Shown here: piece by piece, positions 7,640 through 15,219 of the stretch
How the letters are laid out: each line of letters begins with the position of its first letter
Numbering within the stretch: the first letter of the stretch is position 1
Source of the DNA: CAYPYI01 sp964415085
GTDB taxonomy: Bacteria > Bacillota > Clostridia > Tissierellales > Tissierellaceae
Direction: 5' to 3'
Assembly (NCBI GenBank): GCA_964415085.1
Contig: CAYPYI010000021.1
Coordinates: forward strand, 1-20,716
Length of the DNA stretch: 20,716 bases
Program-made: the position numbers and the translations under genes
The notes under the pieces: model-generated
What the model was told of the DNA's origin: nothing
The model's database searches: none
The model's input: only the letters and a program-made list of their open reading frames with translations

Positions 7640-9061
7640 ATGGCAAATCAAAAGTTTAGAATTGAAAAAGACTCAGTAGGGAAAAAAGAAGTACCAGTAG
7701 AAGCATATTATGGTGTTAACAGTTTGAGAGCAGCAGAAAACTTTACTATAACAGGAAAAAGAATGCATCCAATGCAAATAGTAAGCTTAGCTGAAATAAA
7801 AAAAGCTTGTGCGATAGCTAACTGTGATGCAGGTGTTATAACTGAAGAAGTGAAAGATGCAATAGTTCAAGCATCAGAAGAAGTTATAGACGGAAAATTA
7901 CATGATCAATTTATAGTTGACCCAATACAAGGTGGAGCAGGAACTTCAGGAAATATGAATGCTAATGAAGTTATTGCAAATAGAGCTAATGAAATATTAG
8001 GTGGAGAACTAGGTGCATACGATAGAGTTCATCCAAATGACCATGTAAATAATGGACAATCTACAAATGATGTTTATCCAACTTCAGGAAAATTAACTGC
8101 ATTAAAATTAGTTCCTGAAACTATTGAAGAGTTAAAAAAATTAAGAGAAGCTCTACTTGCTAAATCAGAAGAATTTGATAAAGTTATAAAAATGGGTAGA
8201 ACACAAATGCAAGATGCTGTTCCAATTAGATTAGGACAAGAATTTCATGCATATGCTACTGCAATCGGTAGAGATATAAAAAGAATAGAACATGCATTTG
8301 AAGAATTAAAAGTTGTGAATATGGGTGGTTCAGCAATAGGAACTGGAATAAATGTTGATACAGGATATTTTGAAAGAGTAGTTCCTGAATTAGCAAAAGT
8401 TACAGGACTTGACTTAAAACAAGCAGAAGATTTAGTAGATGGAACTCAAAATATAGAATGTTTCACAGTAGCATCATCATCACTTAAATCAGCTGCAGTT
8501 AACTTATCAAAAATGTCAAATGATTTAAGACTTATGTCATCAGGACCAAGAACTGGATTTGGTGAAATAAACTTACCATCAAGACAAAATGGATCATCAA
8601 TAATGCCAGGGAAAATAAACCCAGTTATACCAGAAGTTGTAACTCAAGTAGCTTATAATGTTATAGGTAATGATGTTACAATAACAATGGCAGCAGAAGC
8701 AGGACAATTAGAATTAAATGCTTTTGAACCAGTTGTATTCTATAACCTATTTGAATCTATAGAAACATTATCACATGCTGTTGCAACACTTAGAGATAAT
8801 TGTATAGTGGGAATAACTGCAAATGTTGAAAGATGTCAATCATTAGTTGATAATTCAGTAGGAGTTATAACTGCAATAGTTCCTCATGTGGGATATAAGC
8901 AAGCAGCAGATATAGCGGATGAAGCTATAGCAACTGGAAAGCCAGTTAGAGATTTAGTATTAAGAGATAAATTATTAACTGAAGAAGAGTTAAATGAAAT
9001 ACTAGAACCAGTAGCTATGACTGAGCCAGGTATAGCAGCTAAACACTTATTAGATGAATAA
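7640..9061 (+). CDS. aspA: Aspartate ammonia-lyase
   Basis: The enzyme reversibly deaminates L-aspartate to fumarate and ammonia in the cytoplasm. It has 473 residues, typical for AspA. It belongs to the fumarase/aspartase superfamily, with the signature GSSIMPGKINPV at about residues 318-329 (flexible SS loop carrying the catalytic serine), GTSGNMNANEV near 101-111 and HPNDHVNNGQSTND near 131-144. The stretch VIGNDVTITMAAEAGQLELN follows the AspA pattern better than fumarase C. A GGAGG site precedes the ATG. It is the last gene of the operon, ending in a strong terminator. Aspartate could thus be drawn into the same fermentation: the class I hydratase upstream might hydrate the fumarate to malate. 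That link is inference. A methylaspartate-type role is unlikely because mal is present. Confidence 0.94.
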   Translation: MANQKFRIEKDSVGKKEVPVEAYYGVNSLRAAENFTITGKRMHPMQIVSLAEIKKACAIANCDAGVITEEVKDAIVQASEEVIDGKLHDQFIVDPIQGGAGTSGNMNANEVIANRANEILGGELGAYDRVHPNDHVNNGQSTNDVYPTSGKLTALKLVPETIEELKKLREALLAKSEEFDKVIKMGRTQMQDAVPIRLGQEFHAYATAIGRDIKRIEHAFEELKVVNMGGSAIGTGINVDTGYFERVVPELAKVTGLDLKQAEDLVDGTQNIECFTVASSSLKSAAVNLSKMSNDLRLMSSGPRTGFGEINLPSRQNGSSIMPGKINPVIPEVVTQVAYNVIGNDVTITMAAEAGQLELNAFEPVVFYNLFESIETLSHAVATLRDNCIVGITANVERCQSLVDNSVGVITAIVPHVGYKQAADIADEAIATGKPVRDLVLRDKLLTEEELNEILEPVAMTEPGIAAKHLLDE

Positions 9062-9080
9062 TTTTACTAAATGATATAAA

Positions 9081-9110
9081 AAAATTCCCCTAAATTTAGG
9101 GGAATTTTAT
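9081..9110. terminator. Bidirectional terminator between aspA and the lipoprotein gene
   Basis: The 28-base stretch 9081-9108 is a perfect palindrome with arms AAAATTCCCCTAAA and TTTAGGGGAATTTT. The A-run on one side and T-run on the other let it work on both strands. It lies just after aspA (+), and the stop codon of the minus-strand lipoprotein gene (9107-9109) is at its edge, as expected for convergent genes sharing one terminator. Confidence 0.9.
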
Positions 9111-9577
9111 TTTACTTCAAATTCAACACTCTTAAAAAGTAGATTGTCATTATTTTTAAAGGTTTTTACAATTCTATATTTCCCTTCCTGCCATTTACCA
9201 AATAAATCATGTATATTAATTTCATGATTAAAGGTATCTTTAGGAAGAAGAATATAATCATTTGTATTTAGTTTTCTTAAAATCTTTTCATTTATAGGAA
9301 CAATCACCCAAAGATCATCTACTAAGTATTCAAGTTGAAGATCATCATTGTAAGTAATTTCACTATCAGAAAGATTTTGGTATTCAATAATAATTTCTTT
9401 TGTATCTATTGTAATAGCATCATCTTCAAGGATATTCAAGTTTATAAGCCTAGTTTCATCTTCATTATTATAAAACGAGCTATGTAAATCACTATATTCT
9501 ATAGAGTGACTATCTCCAGTACAAGATGATAATACAACAACAGATATAATTAAGAAAAATAAAATAGTTTTTTTCAT
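9107..9577 (-). CDS. Small secreted lipoprotein, Ig-like fold suspected
   Basis: This 156-residue protein has a type II signal peptide: MKK, a hydrophobic run (ILFFLIISVVVL), then the lipobox LSSC, so it should be anchored on the outer face of the membrane. The open frame extends 15 codons further upstream, but the ATG at 9577 is the likely start because AAAGGAG lies 6 bases before it and the signal peptide begins there. The mature part is acidic with a beta-strand pattern (IIIEYQNLSDSEITYND, LEYLVDDLWVIVP, then LLPKDTF and GKWQEGKYRIVKTF). This resembles the small Ig-like domains found in Bacillus and Clostridium lipoproteins (Big_14 type), but that is from memory and only suggestive. No function is assigned. 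It is convergent with aspA and divergent from the nqr operon. An 18-bp palindrome lies just upstream. Confidence 0.82.
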   Translation of the reverse strand: MKKTILFFLIISVVVLSSCTGDSHSIEYSDLHSSFYNNEDETRLINLNILEDDAITIDTKEIIIEYQNLSDSEITYNDDLQLEYLVDDLWVIVPINEKILRKLNTNDYILLPKDTFNHEINIHDLFGKWQEGKYRIVKTFKNNDNLLFKSVEFEVK

Positions 9578-9599
9578 GTTTAACTCCTTTCTATTTAAT

Positions 9600-9617
9600 A
9601 TACTATATATATAGTAT
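9600..9617. promoter_or_regulatory. 18-bp perfect palindrome, possible operator
   Basis: ATACTATATATATAGTAT reads the same on both strands. It lies 22 bases upstream of the lipoprotein start codon, where the -10 region or transcription start of that gene would be, in the divergent spacer facing the nqr operon. Palindromes of this form are typical operators of GntR/YtrA-type repressors, but no such regulator gene is in the window, and low-complexity AT sequence can give this by chance. Confidence 0.4.
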
Positions 9618-9679
9618 AACAAACTTATATAACTTTTCCAGTAGGATAATGTAAGTTTAGTAAATATTTAATAATTAAA

Positions 9680-9713
9680 AAAACTACAAATTAATGTTAG
9701 AAAATGTAGTTTT
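9680..9713 (+). other. Stem-loop in the spacer upstream of nqrB
   Basis: A 9-bp perfect stem pairs AAAACTACA (9680-9688) with TGTAGTTTT (9705-9713) around a 16-base loop. It is 50 bases before the nqrB start codon, in the 186-base spacer between the divergent lipoprotein and nqrB. The promoter of the nqr operon could not be placed with confidence, so this may be in the leader RNA, an operator, or a weak terminator. Confidence 0.35.
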
Positions 9714-9763
9714 GGGTATGTATCTAATGTAACTATATGCAAGAAAAATTTGGAGGTGTTATT

Positions 9764-10753
9764 TTGCTAAAAGAGTTTTATAAAAAAAATTTTATGAATC
9801 AGAAGATGATGAGAACAGTGATTAAAGCGCTTATTCCTATAATTATTGCATCCATTTTTTTCTTTGGATGGCGTTCTTTAGTTCTAATGATTTGGGTAAC
9901 TTTTGTAGGAGGCTTAACAGAATATATTTTTGAAAAGAAATCTGGTAAGAAAAATCCTAAAGTTACTGAAGCAGTATTTGTAACAAGTATATTATATGTA
10001 ATGACACTACCTGTAAGAACTCCTTTATGGATAGCAGCAGTAGGAATAATAGTTGCTGTTATATTTGGTAAGGCAGTTTTTGGAGGATTTGGTAGAAATA
10101 TATTTAATCCAGCACTAGTTGGTAGAGCATTTATATACGTTTCCTTTCCAGAGCCACTAACTATAGAGTGGACTCATGCAGCAAGTAGTTTACCAGGAGG
10201 ATTTGGAACTTACTTAATGGAAAATGTAGACAGTATATCACAAGCAACACCAATGTTATTGTTTAAAGATGCTGGTACTTTGACCAGTTACAAAGATTTA
10301 CTATTAGGAACTAATATAGCAGGAGCTATAGGAGAAACAAGTGCAATACTAATAATATTAGCAGCAATTTACCTTATTTATAAAAAGGTTGCATCATGGG
10401 AAATTATGGCAGGAGTAACAGTAGGTTTTGTAGGATTAAGTAGTGTATTATACTTAATGGGAAATGCTCAAATACCTAATCCACTTTTTGGTATTTTATC
10501 AGGTGGATTTTTATTTGGTACAGTATTTATGGCAACAGATCCAGTTTCATCTGCTAAGACAAAAGAAGGAAAGTGGATATACGGAATTATAATAGGTATA
10601 GTTACAGTAATAATAAGAGGTTATGCACTTTTTGCTGGAGGAATGATGTTTGCTATATTAATAGGTAATACATTCGCACCTTTAATAGATGAATTAGTTA
10701 GAAAATCTAAAGCATCTAAAAAAGCTAAGAAGGCTGCAGGAGGTGTAAGTTAA
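9764..10753 (+). CDS. nqrB: Na+-NQR-type subunit B (NqrB/RnfD family), short form
   Basis: This is a membrane subunit of a Na+-translocating oxidoreductase, carrying FMN and the ion path. Matches to NqrB include EAVFVTSILY, AVFGGFGRNIFNPALVGRAF and MATDPVSSAKTKEGKWIYGI. Many hydrophobic segments fit the roughly 10-helix fold. At 329 residues it is RnfD-sized, against about 410 for classical NqrB: the N-terminal cytoplasmic extension and part of the first helix region are missing. The FMN-attachment site reads DSISQAT (Asp156 to Thr162); NqrB usually has SGAT. The open frame reaches an ATG at 9737, but GGAGG at 9752-9756 sits 7 bases before the TTG at 9764, so TTG is the likely start. The stop overlaps the nqrC start by one base. 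It is first in the operon, where nqrA would normally stand. Confidence 0.88.
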   Translation: MLKEFYKKNFMNQKMMRTVIKALIPIIIASIFFFGWRSLVLMIWVTFVGGLTEYIFEKKSGKKNPKVTEAVFVTSILYVMTLPVRTPLWIAAVGIIVAVIFGKAVFGGFGRNIFNPALVGRAFIYVSFPEPLTIEWTHAASSLPGGFGTYLMENVDSISQATPMLLFKDAGTLTSYKDLLLGTNIAGAIGETSAILIILAAIYLIYKKVASWEIMAGVTVGFVGLSSVLYLMGNAQIPNPLFGILSGGFLFGTVFMATDPVSSAKTKEGKWIYGIIIGIVTVIIRGYALFAGGMMFAILIGNTFAPLIDELVRKSKASKKAKKAAGGVS

Positions 10754-11364
10754 TGAATAAAAAATCATTTAGTTATCCAATAATATTCATGGCAGTATTA
10801 ACAATAGTTTTCACATTTATATTGGCTTTTCTAAACTATAAGACAGCTGATGTAATTGCCTTTAATCAAGAGACAGATCTTAGGAAGACAATCCTATATG
10901 TATTTGATATAAAGCCTAAATCAGAAGATCCTAAGGACATAGAGGAGGCTTTCTTATCTAATGTAGAGGAGATTAAAGATGAAAATGATGAAACTATATA
11001 CGTAGTTAAAGAAAATGGTGAAATAAAAGCTTATGCGTTTAAAGTAGGTGGAACTGCATTGTGGGGTACTGTTGAGGGATATGCTGCAGTATCAGCAGAT
11101 TATACAACTTTACTTGGTATAGACTTTGTTTCACACAGTGAGACTCCAGGACTTGGAGGAAGAATATCAGAAGATTGGTACAAAGAACAGTTTAGAGGCA
11201 TTGATTTAACAGATGCATCAGGTGAGAAATTATTAATATATAATCCTGCGCCAGGTGGAAATATTGATGCAATAGCTGGAGCTACTCAAACTTCAAACTC
11301 AGTAAGTGAGTTTTTAAATAAAGATATTTATGAATTTATCACTGAAAAAGGAGGGGCAAATTAG
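10753..11364 (+). CDS. nqrC: Na+-NQR-type subunit C (NqrC/RnfG family)
   Basis: This is a single-pass flavoprotein subunit that holds covalently bound FMN on the outer face of the membrane. It has 203 residues: a membrane helix at about 8-28, an extracytoplasmic FMN-binding domain with TALWGTVEGYAAV, SETPGLGGRI, and DAIAGATQTSNSV near the C-terminus. Thr178 of the AGAT stretch is the predicted FMN attachment site. The usual Ser or Thr three residues before it is Ala175 here. It is shorter than classical NqrC (about 255-260 residues) and similar in size to RnfG. ATG overlaps the nqrB stop by one base, with GCAGGAGG upstream. The flavin transferase ApbE, needed for FMN attachment, is not encoded in the window. 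Confidence 0.9.
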   Translation: MNKKSFSYPIIFMAVLTIVFTFILAFLNYKTADVIAFNQETDLRKTILYVFDIKPKSEDPKDIEEAFLSNVEEIKDENDETIYVVKENGEIKAYAFKVGGTALWGTVEGYAAVSADYTTLLGIDFVSHSETPGLGGRISEDWYKEQFRGIDLTDASGEKLLIYNPAPGGNIDAIAGATQTSNSVSEFLNKDIYEFITEKGGAN

Positions 11365-11982
11365 ATGGCAAAAAATCCAAAACAAATATTAAAAGAAGGT
11401 GTATGGGATGATAATGCTATTTTTAAACAAGTAATAGGAATCTGTTCTGCATTGGCCGTAACTAATCTAATGAAAAACTCACTTATAATGGGTTTAGGCT
11501 TAATGTTTGTAACTGCCTTTTCTTCCTTTACAGTTTCATTATTAAGAGAATACACACCAAAACATATAAGAATGATGGTTCAAGTATTAATAATATCAGC
11601 ATATGTAATAATGCTAGATATATTTTTAAAAGCTTATTATCCAGAAATGAGTAGGGCATTAGGGCCTTATGTAGGACTTATAATAACAAACTGTATAATA
11701 ATGGGTAGAGCTGAAGCTTTTGCTCAAAGTAATCCTCCATTATTATCATTCGTTGATGGTCTAGCATCTGGATTAGGTTATACTTTAGTATTATTAGCAG
11801 TAGCATTTATAAGAGAATTATTAGGATTCGGAAGTATATTCGGATATCAAGTATTAGGTGATTGGTGGACAAATTGGACAGTAATGATAATGCCACCAGG
11901 AGCATTTTTCGTCCTTGCTGTACTACTTTGGATATTTAGAACAGTAAATCCGGAAGATGAAAAAGAAGGAGGGGTTAACTAA
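11365..11982 (+). CDS. nqrD: Na+-NQR-type subunit D (NqrD family)
   Basis: This integral membrane subunit has 205 residues and about six helices. The NqrD-like signature stretches are GICSALAVTN, FVTAFSSFTVSLLRE, LIITNCIIMGRAEAFAQ and FIRELLGFGSIFG, which track NqrD more closely than RnfE in my recollection. Cys27 and Cys110 match the conserved pair that, with two cysteines of NqrE, holds the intramembrane iron-sulfur centre midway across the membrane. It starts directly after the nqrC stop codon, with AGGAGGGG upstream, and its TAA overlaps the nqrE ATG. Electron transfer across the membrane between NqrF and NqrC is the expected role. Confidence 0.93.
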   Translation: MAKNPKQILKEGVWDDNAIFKQVIGICSALAVTNLMKNSLIMGLGLMFVTAFSSFTVSLLREYTPKHIRMMVQVLIISAYVIMLDIFLKAYYPEMSRALGPYVGLIITNCIIMGRAEAFAQSNPPLLSFVDGLASGLGYTLVLLAVAFIRELLGFGSIFGYQVLGDWWTNWTVMIMPPGAFFVLAVLLWIFRTVNPEDEKEGGVN

Positions 11983-12572
11983 TGATAGAGTTAAATCCAT
12001 TTGTAATATTCTTAGCAGCAATATTTACTAATAACATGATTTTAAGTAACTTCTTAGGAATGTGTTCTTTTATTGCTGTATCAAAAGAAATCCCTACATC
12101 TTTTGGATTGGGACAAGCAGTAACTTTTGTATTAACATTTACAACTATACTTAATTATTTAATATATCATTATATTTTAGTGCCATTTGGTCTTGAATAT
12201 TTAAGATTTATTGTATTTATAATAAGTATAGCAGCATTTGTGCAATTACTTGAAATGATAGTAGAAAGATATTTCCCTAATTTGTATTATTCATTAGGAA
12301 TATTCCTACCACTTATAACTGTAAACTGTGCTATATTAGGAGTTTCTTTATTCATGGTAATAAGAGAATATAACTTCTTACAATCATTAGCATTTGGTGT
12401 TGGATCAGGTATTGGTTGGACACTGGCTATAGTTGCAATGGCAGGAATTAGACAAAGACTTAATAATAATGCTATACCTAAGGGACTACAAGGAGCAGGA
12501 ATTACCTTAATTATAACAGGTATAATGGCTCTAGCATTTATAGGATTCTCAGGAATAGTACAAATACAATAA
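11982..12572 (+). CDS. nqrE: Na+-NQR-type subunit E (NqrE family)
   Basis: This is the second inverted-topology membrane subunit, 196 residues with about six helices. Stretches FLGMCSFIAVSK, SFGLGQAVTFVL, QLLEMIVERYFPNLY, GIFLPLITVNCAILG and GSGIGWTLAIVAMAG are NqrE-like; RnfA usually has LGLCPF and lacks the GSGxGW block. Cys28 and Cys116 are the conserved pair that completes the [2Fe-2S] site shared with NqrD. This NQR-like character is the main argument for calling the whole cluster NQR and not RNF. The start overlaps nqrD by one base and is preceded by AGGAGGGG. Confidence 0.94.
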   Translation: MIELNPFVIFLAAIFTNNMILSNFLGMCSFIAVSKEIPTSFGLGQAVTFVLTFTTILNYLIYHYILVPFGLEYLRFIVFIISIAAFVQLLEMIVERYFPNLYYSLGIFLPLITVNCAILGVSLFMVIREYNFLQSLAFGVGSGIGWTLAIVAMAGIRQRLNNNAIPKGLQGAGITLIITGIMALAFIGFSGIVQIQ

Positions 12573-12585
12573 TAGGGGGGATAAT

Positions 12586-13686
12586 ATGCAAGGTATACTT
12601 ATAACAACTATGATAGTAACTATTTTTACAGCTATATTAGCATTATTATTAACCCTAGCAGATAGAACTATAGGTGATTATGATAAAAAATATTTAAAAA
12701 TTAACCAAGAAGAACCAATGTTAATTGATGCAGGGGATACGTTATTATCAACTTTACTAGAACAAAAAATATTTATTCCATCTGCATGTGGTGGTAAAGG
12801 TACATGTGGATATTGTAAAGTAAAAGTAGTAGAAGGTGGAGGACCTGTATTACCAACAGAACTTCCATGGTTATCAAAAGAAGAATTAGAAGATAATGTA
12901 AGACTTTCATGTCAGTGTAAAGTAAAAGAAGATATGAAAATAGAAATACCAGAAGAATTATTCAATGTTAAAGAATATGAAGTTGTAGTTGAATCAATAA
13001 TTGATATGACTCCTGAGATTAAAAAGTTAAGACTTAGACTTCCAGAAGGAGAACAAGTTAACTTTAAGCCAGGACAATTTATTCAGTTTAAAGCCCCAGT
13101 ATATGAAGGTAATGATGAGGAAGTATTTAGAGCATACTCTATAGCTTCATCACCTAATACTAAAGATTATATTGAACTTTTAATTGGTTATGTACCAGGG
13201 GGTATATGTACAACTTATGTTCATAAGCATTTAAAAGAAGGAGACAAAGTAAATATAAACGGACCATATGGAGATTTCTATTATCACGATAATAGAGATA
13301 GAGAAATGGTAATGGTTGGTGTAGGTACTGGTATGGCTCCGATTCTTTCAATTCTTAGATATATGAAAGAAGAAAAGATTGATAGAAAGATTAAATTTTA
13401 TTTCGGTGCAAAAACTCCAGAAGATTTATTCTTATTAGATGAAATGGAAGAATTTAAACAAGCATTTACTGATTTTGAGTTCATTCCAACATTATCAAGA
13501 GTAACTGAGGAACATAACTGGACAGGTGAAACTGGAAGGGTAAACAATGCACTAGAAAAATATGTAGAAGAAGAAGCTCTTAAAGAAGCATATCTTTGTG
13601 GTTCACCACCAATGATTGATTCTGTAACTGAAGCCTTAAATAAAAAAGGAATGACAGAAGAAGAAATCTTCTATGATAAATTTTAG
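12586..13686 (+). CDS. nqrF: NADH-oxidising flavoprotein subunit F (NqrF family), compact form
   Basis: NqrF is the NADH dehydrogenase module of Na+-NQR. This 366-residue protein has an N-terminal membrane helix (about 3-24), a plant-type [2Fe-2S] ferredoxin domain with Cys68, Cys74, Cys77 (SACGGKGTCGYC) and Cys109 (RLSCQC), then a ferredoxin-reductase module: FAD motif RAYSIASSP (182-190), flavin/NAD segment GVGTGMAPILS (245-255) and C-terminal AYLCGSPPMIDS. It ends in a Phe-terminated tail, as is usual for NADH-linked members. Classical NqrF is about 407 residues; the missing part is the loop after the FAD motif. A GGGGGG run serves as the ribosome binding site. It is the last gene of the operon and is followed by a strong terminator. 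RNF complexes use RnfB and RnfC instead, and neither is here. Confidence 0.93.
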   Translation: MQGILITTMIVTIFTAILALLLTLADRTIGDYDKKYLKINQEEPMLIDAGDTLLSTLLEQKIFIPSACGGKGTCGYCKVKVVEGGGPVLPTELPWLSKEELEDNVRLSCQCKVKEDMKIEIPEELFNVKEYEVVVESIIDMTPEIKKLRLRLPEGEQVNFKPGQFIQFKAPVYEGNDEEVFRAYSIASSPNTKDYIELLIGYVPGGICTTYVHKHLKEGDKVNINGPYGDFYYHDNRDREMVMVGVGTGMAPILSILRYMKEEKIDRKIKFYFGAKTPEDLFLLDEMEEFKQAFTDFEFIPTLSRVTEEHNWTGETGRVNNALEKYVEEEALKEAYLCGSPPMIDSVTEALNKKGMTEEEIFYDKF

Positions 13687-13715
13687 TTAAAAACAAAAAA
13701 TTAATATTAAAAATA

Positions 13716-13750
13716 AAATTGTACCTAATTTATTAGGTACAATTTGTTTT
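13716..13750 (+). terminator. Rho-independent terminator of the nqr operon
   Basis: AAATTGTACCTAA (13716-13728) pairs perfectly with TTAGGTACAATTT (13733-13745), with a 4-base loop, followed by TTTGTTTT. It lies 30 bases past the nqrF stop. Confidence 0.92.
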
Positions 13751-13800
13751 GATTTAAGGTTGTTAAAAAATATATTAATAGAAAAATAATTTAAATAGGA

Positions 13801-13806
13801 TATAAT
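13801..13806 (+). promoter_or_regulatory. -10 element upstream of the MATE gene
   Basis: An exact TATAAT lies 35 bases before the MATE start codon, between the nqr terminator and the gene. No good -35 box is found at 16-18 bases upstream, so the promoter is only tentative. Confidence 0.4.
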
Positions 13807-13841
13807 ATAACTATATTAGAAGATAGGAAAAAGGTGTATAT

Positions 13842-15206
13842 ATGACAACGATGAACAAAAAGCAATTAATCTTAAAAGGTAATATGTATAAGGCCTTACT
13901 AGTTATAGCTTTTCCTATTATGATAAATAATTTAATTCAAACTTTATACAATTTAGCAGATGCTATGTGGGTGAACAAATTAGGATCTGTAGAATTTGCT
14001 GCCACGAGCTTTGTTTGGCCAGTGAATTATTTATTTATTTCAATAGGGTTTGGGATTTTTATCGCTGGTACCTCGATATTATCTCAATTAGTAGGGTCAG
14101 ATCAAATAAAAAAAGCTAATGAATATGCCGCACAAATCATAGGATTATCAATGGTAATCTCTGTAGTTTTTGCAGCATTAGGTTTCGTATTAACTCCATT
14201 TATTATAAAGTTTATGGGGGCTACAGGAGATTTTTATGATTATAGTACTACATATTTAAAATGGACATTCTTAGATATGCCATTTATGTTTTTATTTTTC
14301 AATATTAACTCTATAATGAGTGCAGAAGGAAATACTGTAACACCAACTATATTAAGTGGTATAAGTGCTATTTTAAATGCTATACTAGATCCAATATTTA
14401 TTTTTACTTTAGGTCTAGGTATTAAAGGAGCTGCCATAGCTACTATTATATCAAGAGGTTTAGTTGCTGTTGTGGGAATCTTAATATTAAAGACAAAAGA
14501 TACATTAATAAGACCAGATTTTACAGATTTTAAATTTGATAAGGAAAAATTAAGTAAAATAAAAGATGTTGCACTTCCTTCATCAATAGGGCAATCAGGA
14601 TCAGCTTTAGGATTTATAATATTAAATAGATTTATAGCATCTTATGGAACTGCAACGGTTGCAGCCTATGGAATGGTAAATAGAATAACATCACTTCTTA
14701 CTCAGTTAACTGCAGGTGTAGGAGCAGGTCTAACAACTATAGTTGGTCAGAATATAGGTGCAGATCAGCTAGACAGAGCTGTTGATGGATTTAGAAAAGC
14801 CTTACTTTGTACCTGGACTATGGGTATTCTAGGTTGTGTTTTAATAATTAGCAATAACGCTAAGGTAATTGATATATTTATAAGATCTAAGGATGATATG
14901 GAAGTTATAAGGTTAGCATCCGAATATTTAAATTATTCAGCTTTATTTATTCCATTAATGGGGATGTTCAATGTATTACAAGGTATATTCCAAGGTTCTG
15001 GACATACAAAATATTCTATGTATATGGAGGTTAGTAGATTATGGTTTGTTAGACTTCCTATGATATTAATATTTAAGAACTTTACAGATTTAGGACCAAC
15101 AGGAATATGGATTTCAATGAGTGTTAGTAACTTAATAGTTTGTGCATTTGGTTATATAATATATAGAAAAGGTAAGTGGAAAGATAAACTTGTAACAGAA
15201 TCCTAA
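13842..15206 (+). CDS. MATE-family multidrug/Na+ antiporter
   Basis: This 454-residue polytopic protein has the length and hydrophobic pattern of the 12-helix MATE fold. The N-terminal half opens with PIMINNLIQTLYNLADAMWV and the second half repeats the fold from about residue 230 (PSSIGQSGSALGFIILNRF), as expected for the two six-helix bundles. Other typical blocks are LDMPFMFLFFNINSIMSAEG and LDPIFIF. Such proteins export cationic drugs or metabolites in exchange for Na+ or H+; the substrate cannot be predicted. The ATG at 13842 has AAAGGTG 5 bases upstream; a second ATG three codons in is also possible. A methyltransferase gene follows after 13 bases on the same strand and is probably co-transcribed. 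If it is Na+-driven, the neighbouring NQR pump could supply the gradient (inference). Confidence 0.92.
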   Translation: MTTMNKKQLILKGNMYKALLVIAFPIMINNLIQTLYNLADAMWVNKLGSVEFAATSFVWPVNYLFISIGFGIFIAGTSILSQLVGSDQIKKANEYAAQIIGLSMVISVVFAALGFVLTPFIIKFMGATGDFYDYSTTYLKWTFLDMPFMFLFFNINSIMSAEGNTVTPTILSGISAILNAILDPIFIFTLGLGIKGAAIATIISRGLVAVVGILILKTKDTLIRPDFTDFKFDKEKLSKIKDVALPSSIGQSGSALGFIILNRFIASYGTATVAAYGMVNRITSLLTQLTAGVGAGLTTIVGQNIGADQLDRAVDGFRKALLCTWTMGILGCVLIISNNAKVIDIFIRSKDDMEVIRLASEYLNYSALFIPLMGMFNVLQGIFQGSGHTKYSMYMEVSRLWFVRLPMILIFKNFTDLGPTGIWISMSVSNLIVCAFGYIIYRKGKWKDKLVTES

Positions 15207-15219
15207 AAGGGGGTATTAA

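Noticed and set aside
9764..13686. A standard Rnf complex
   Set aside because: rnfB and rnfC are absent, the NqrD/NqrE-type sequence blocks fit NQR better, and the last gene is NqrF with a plant-type [2Fe-2S] domain.
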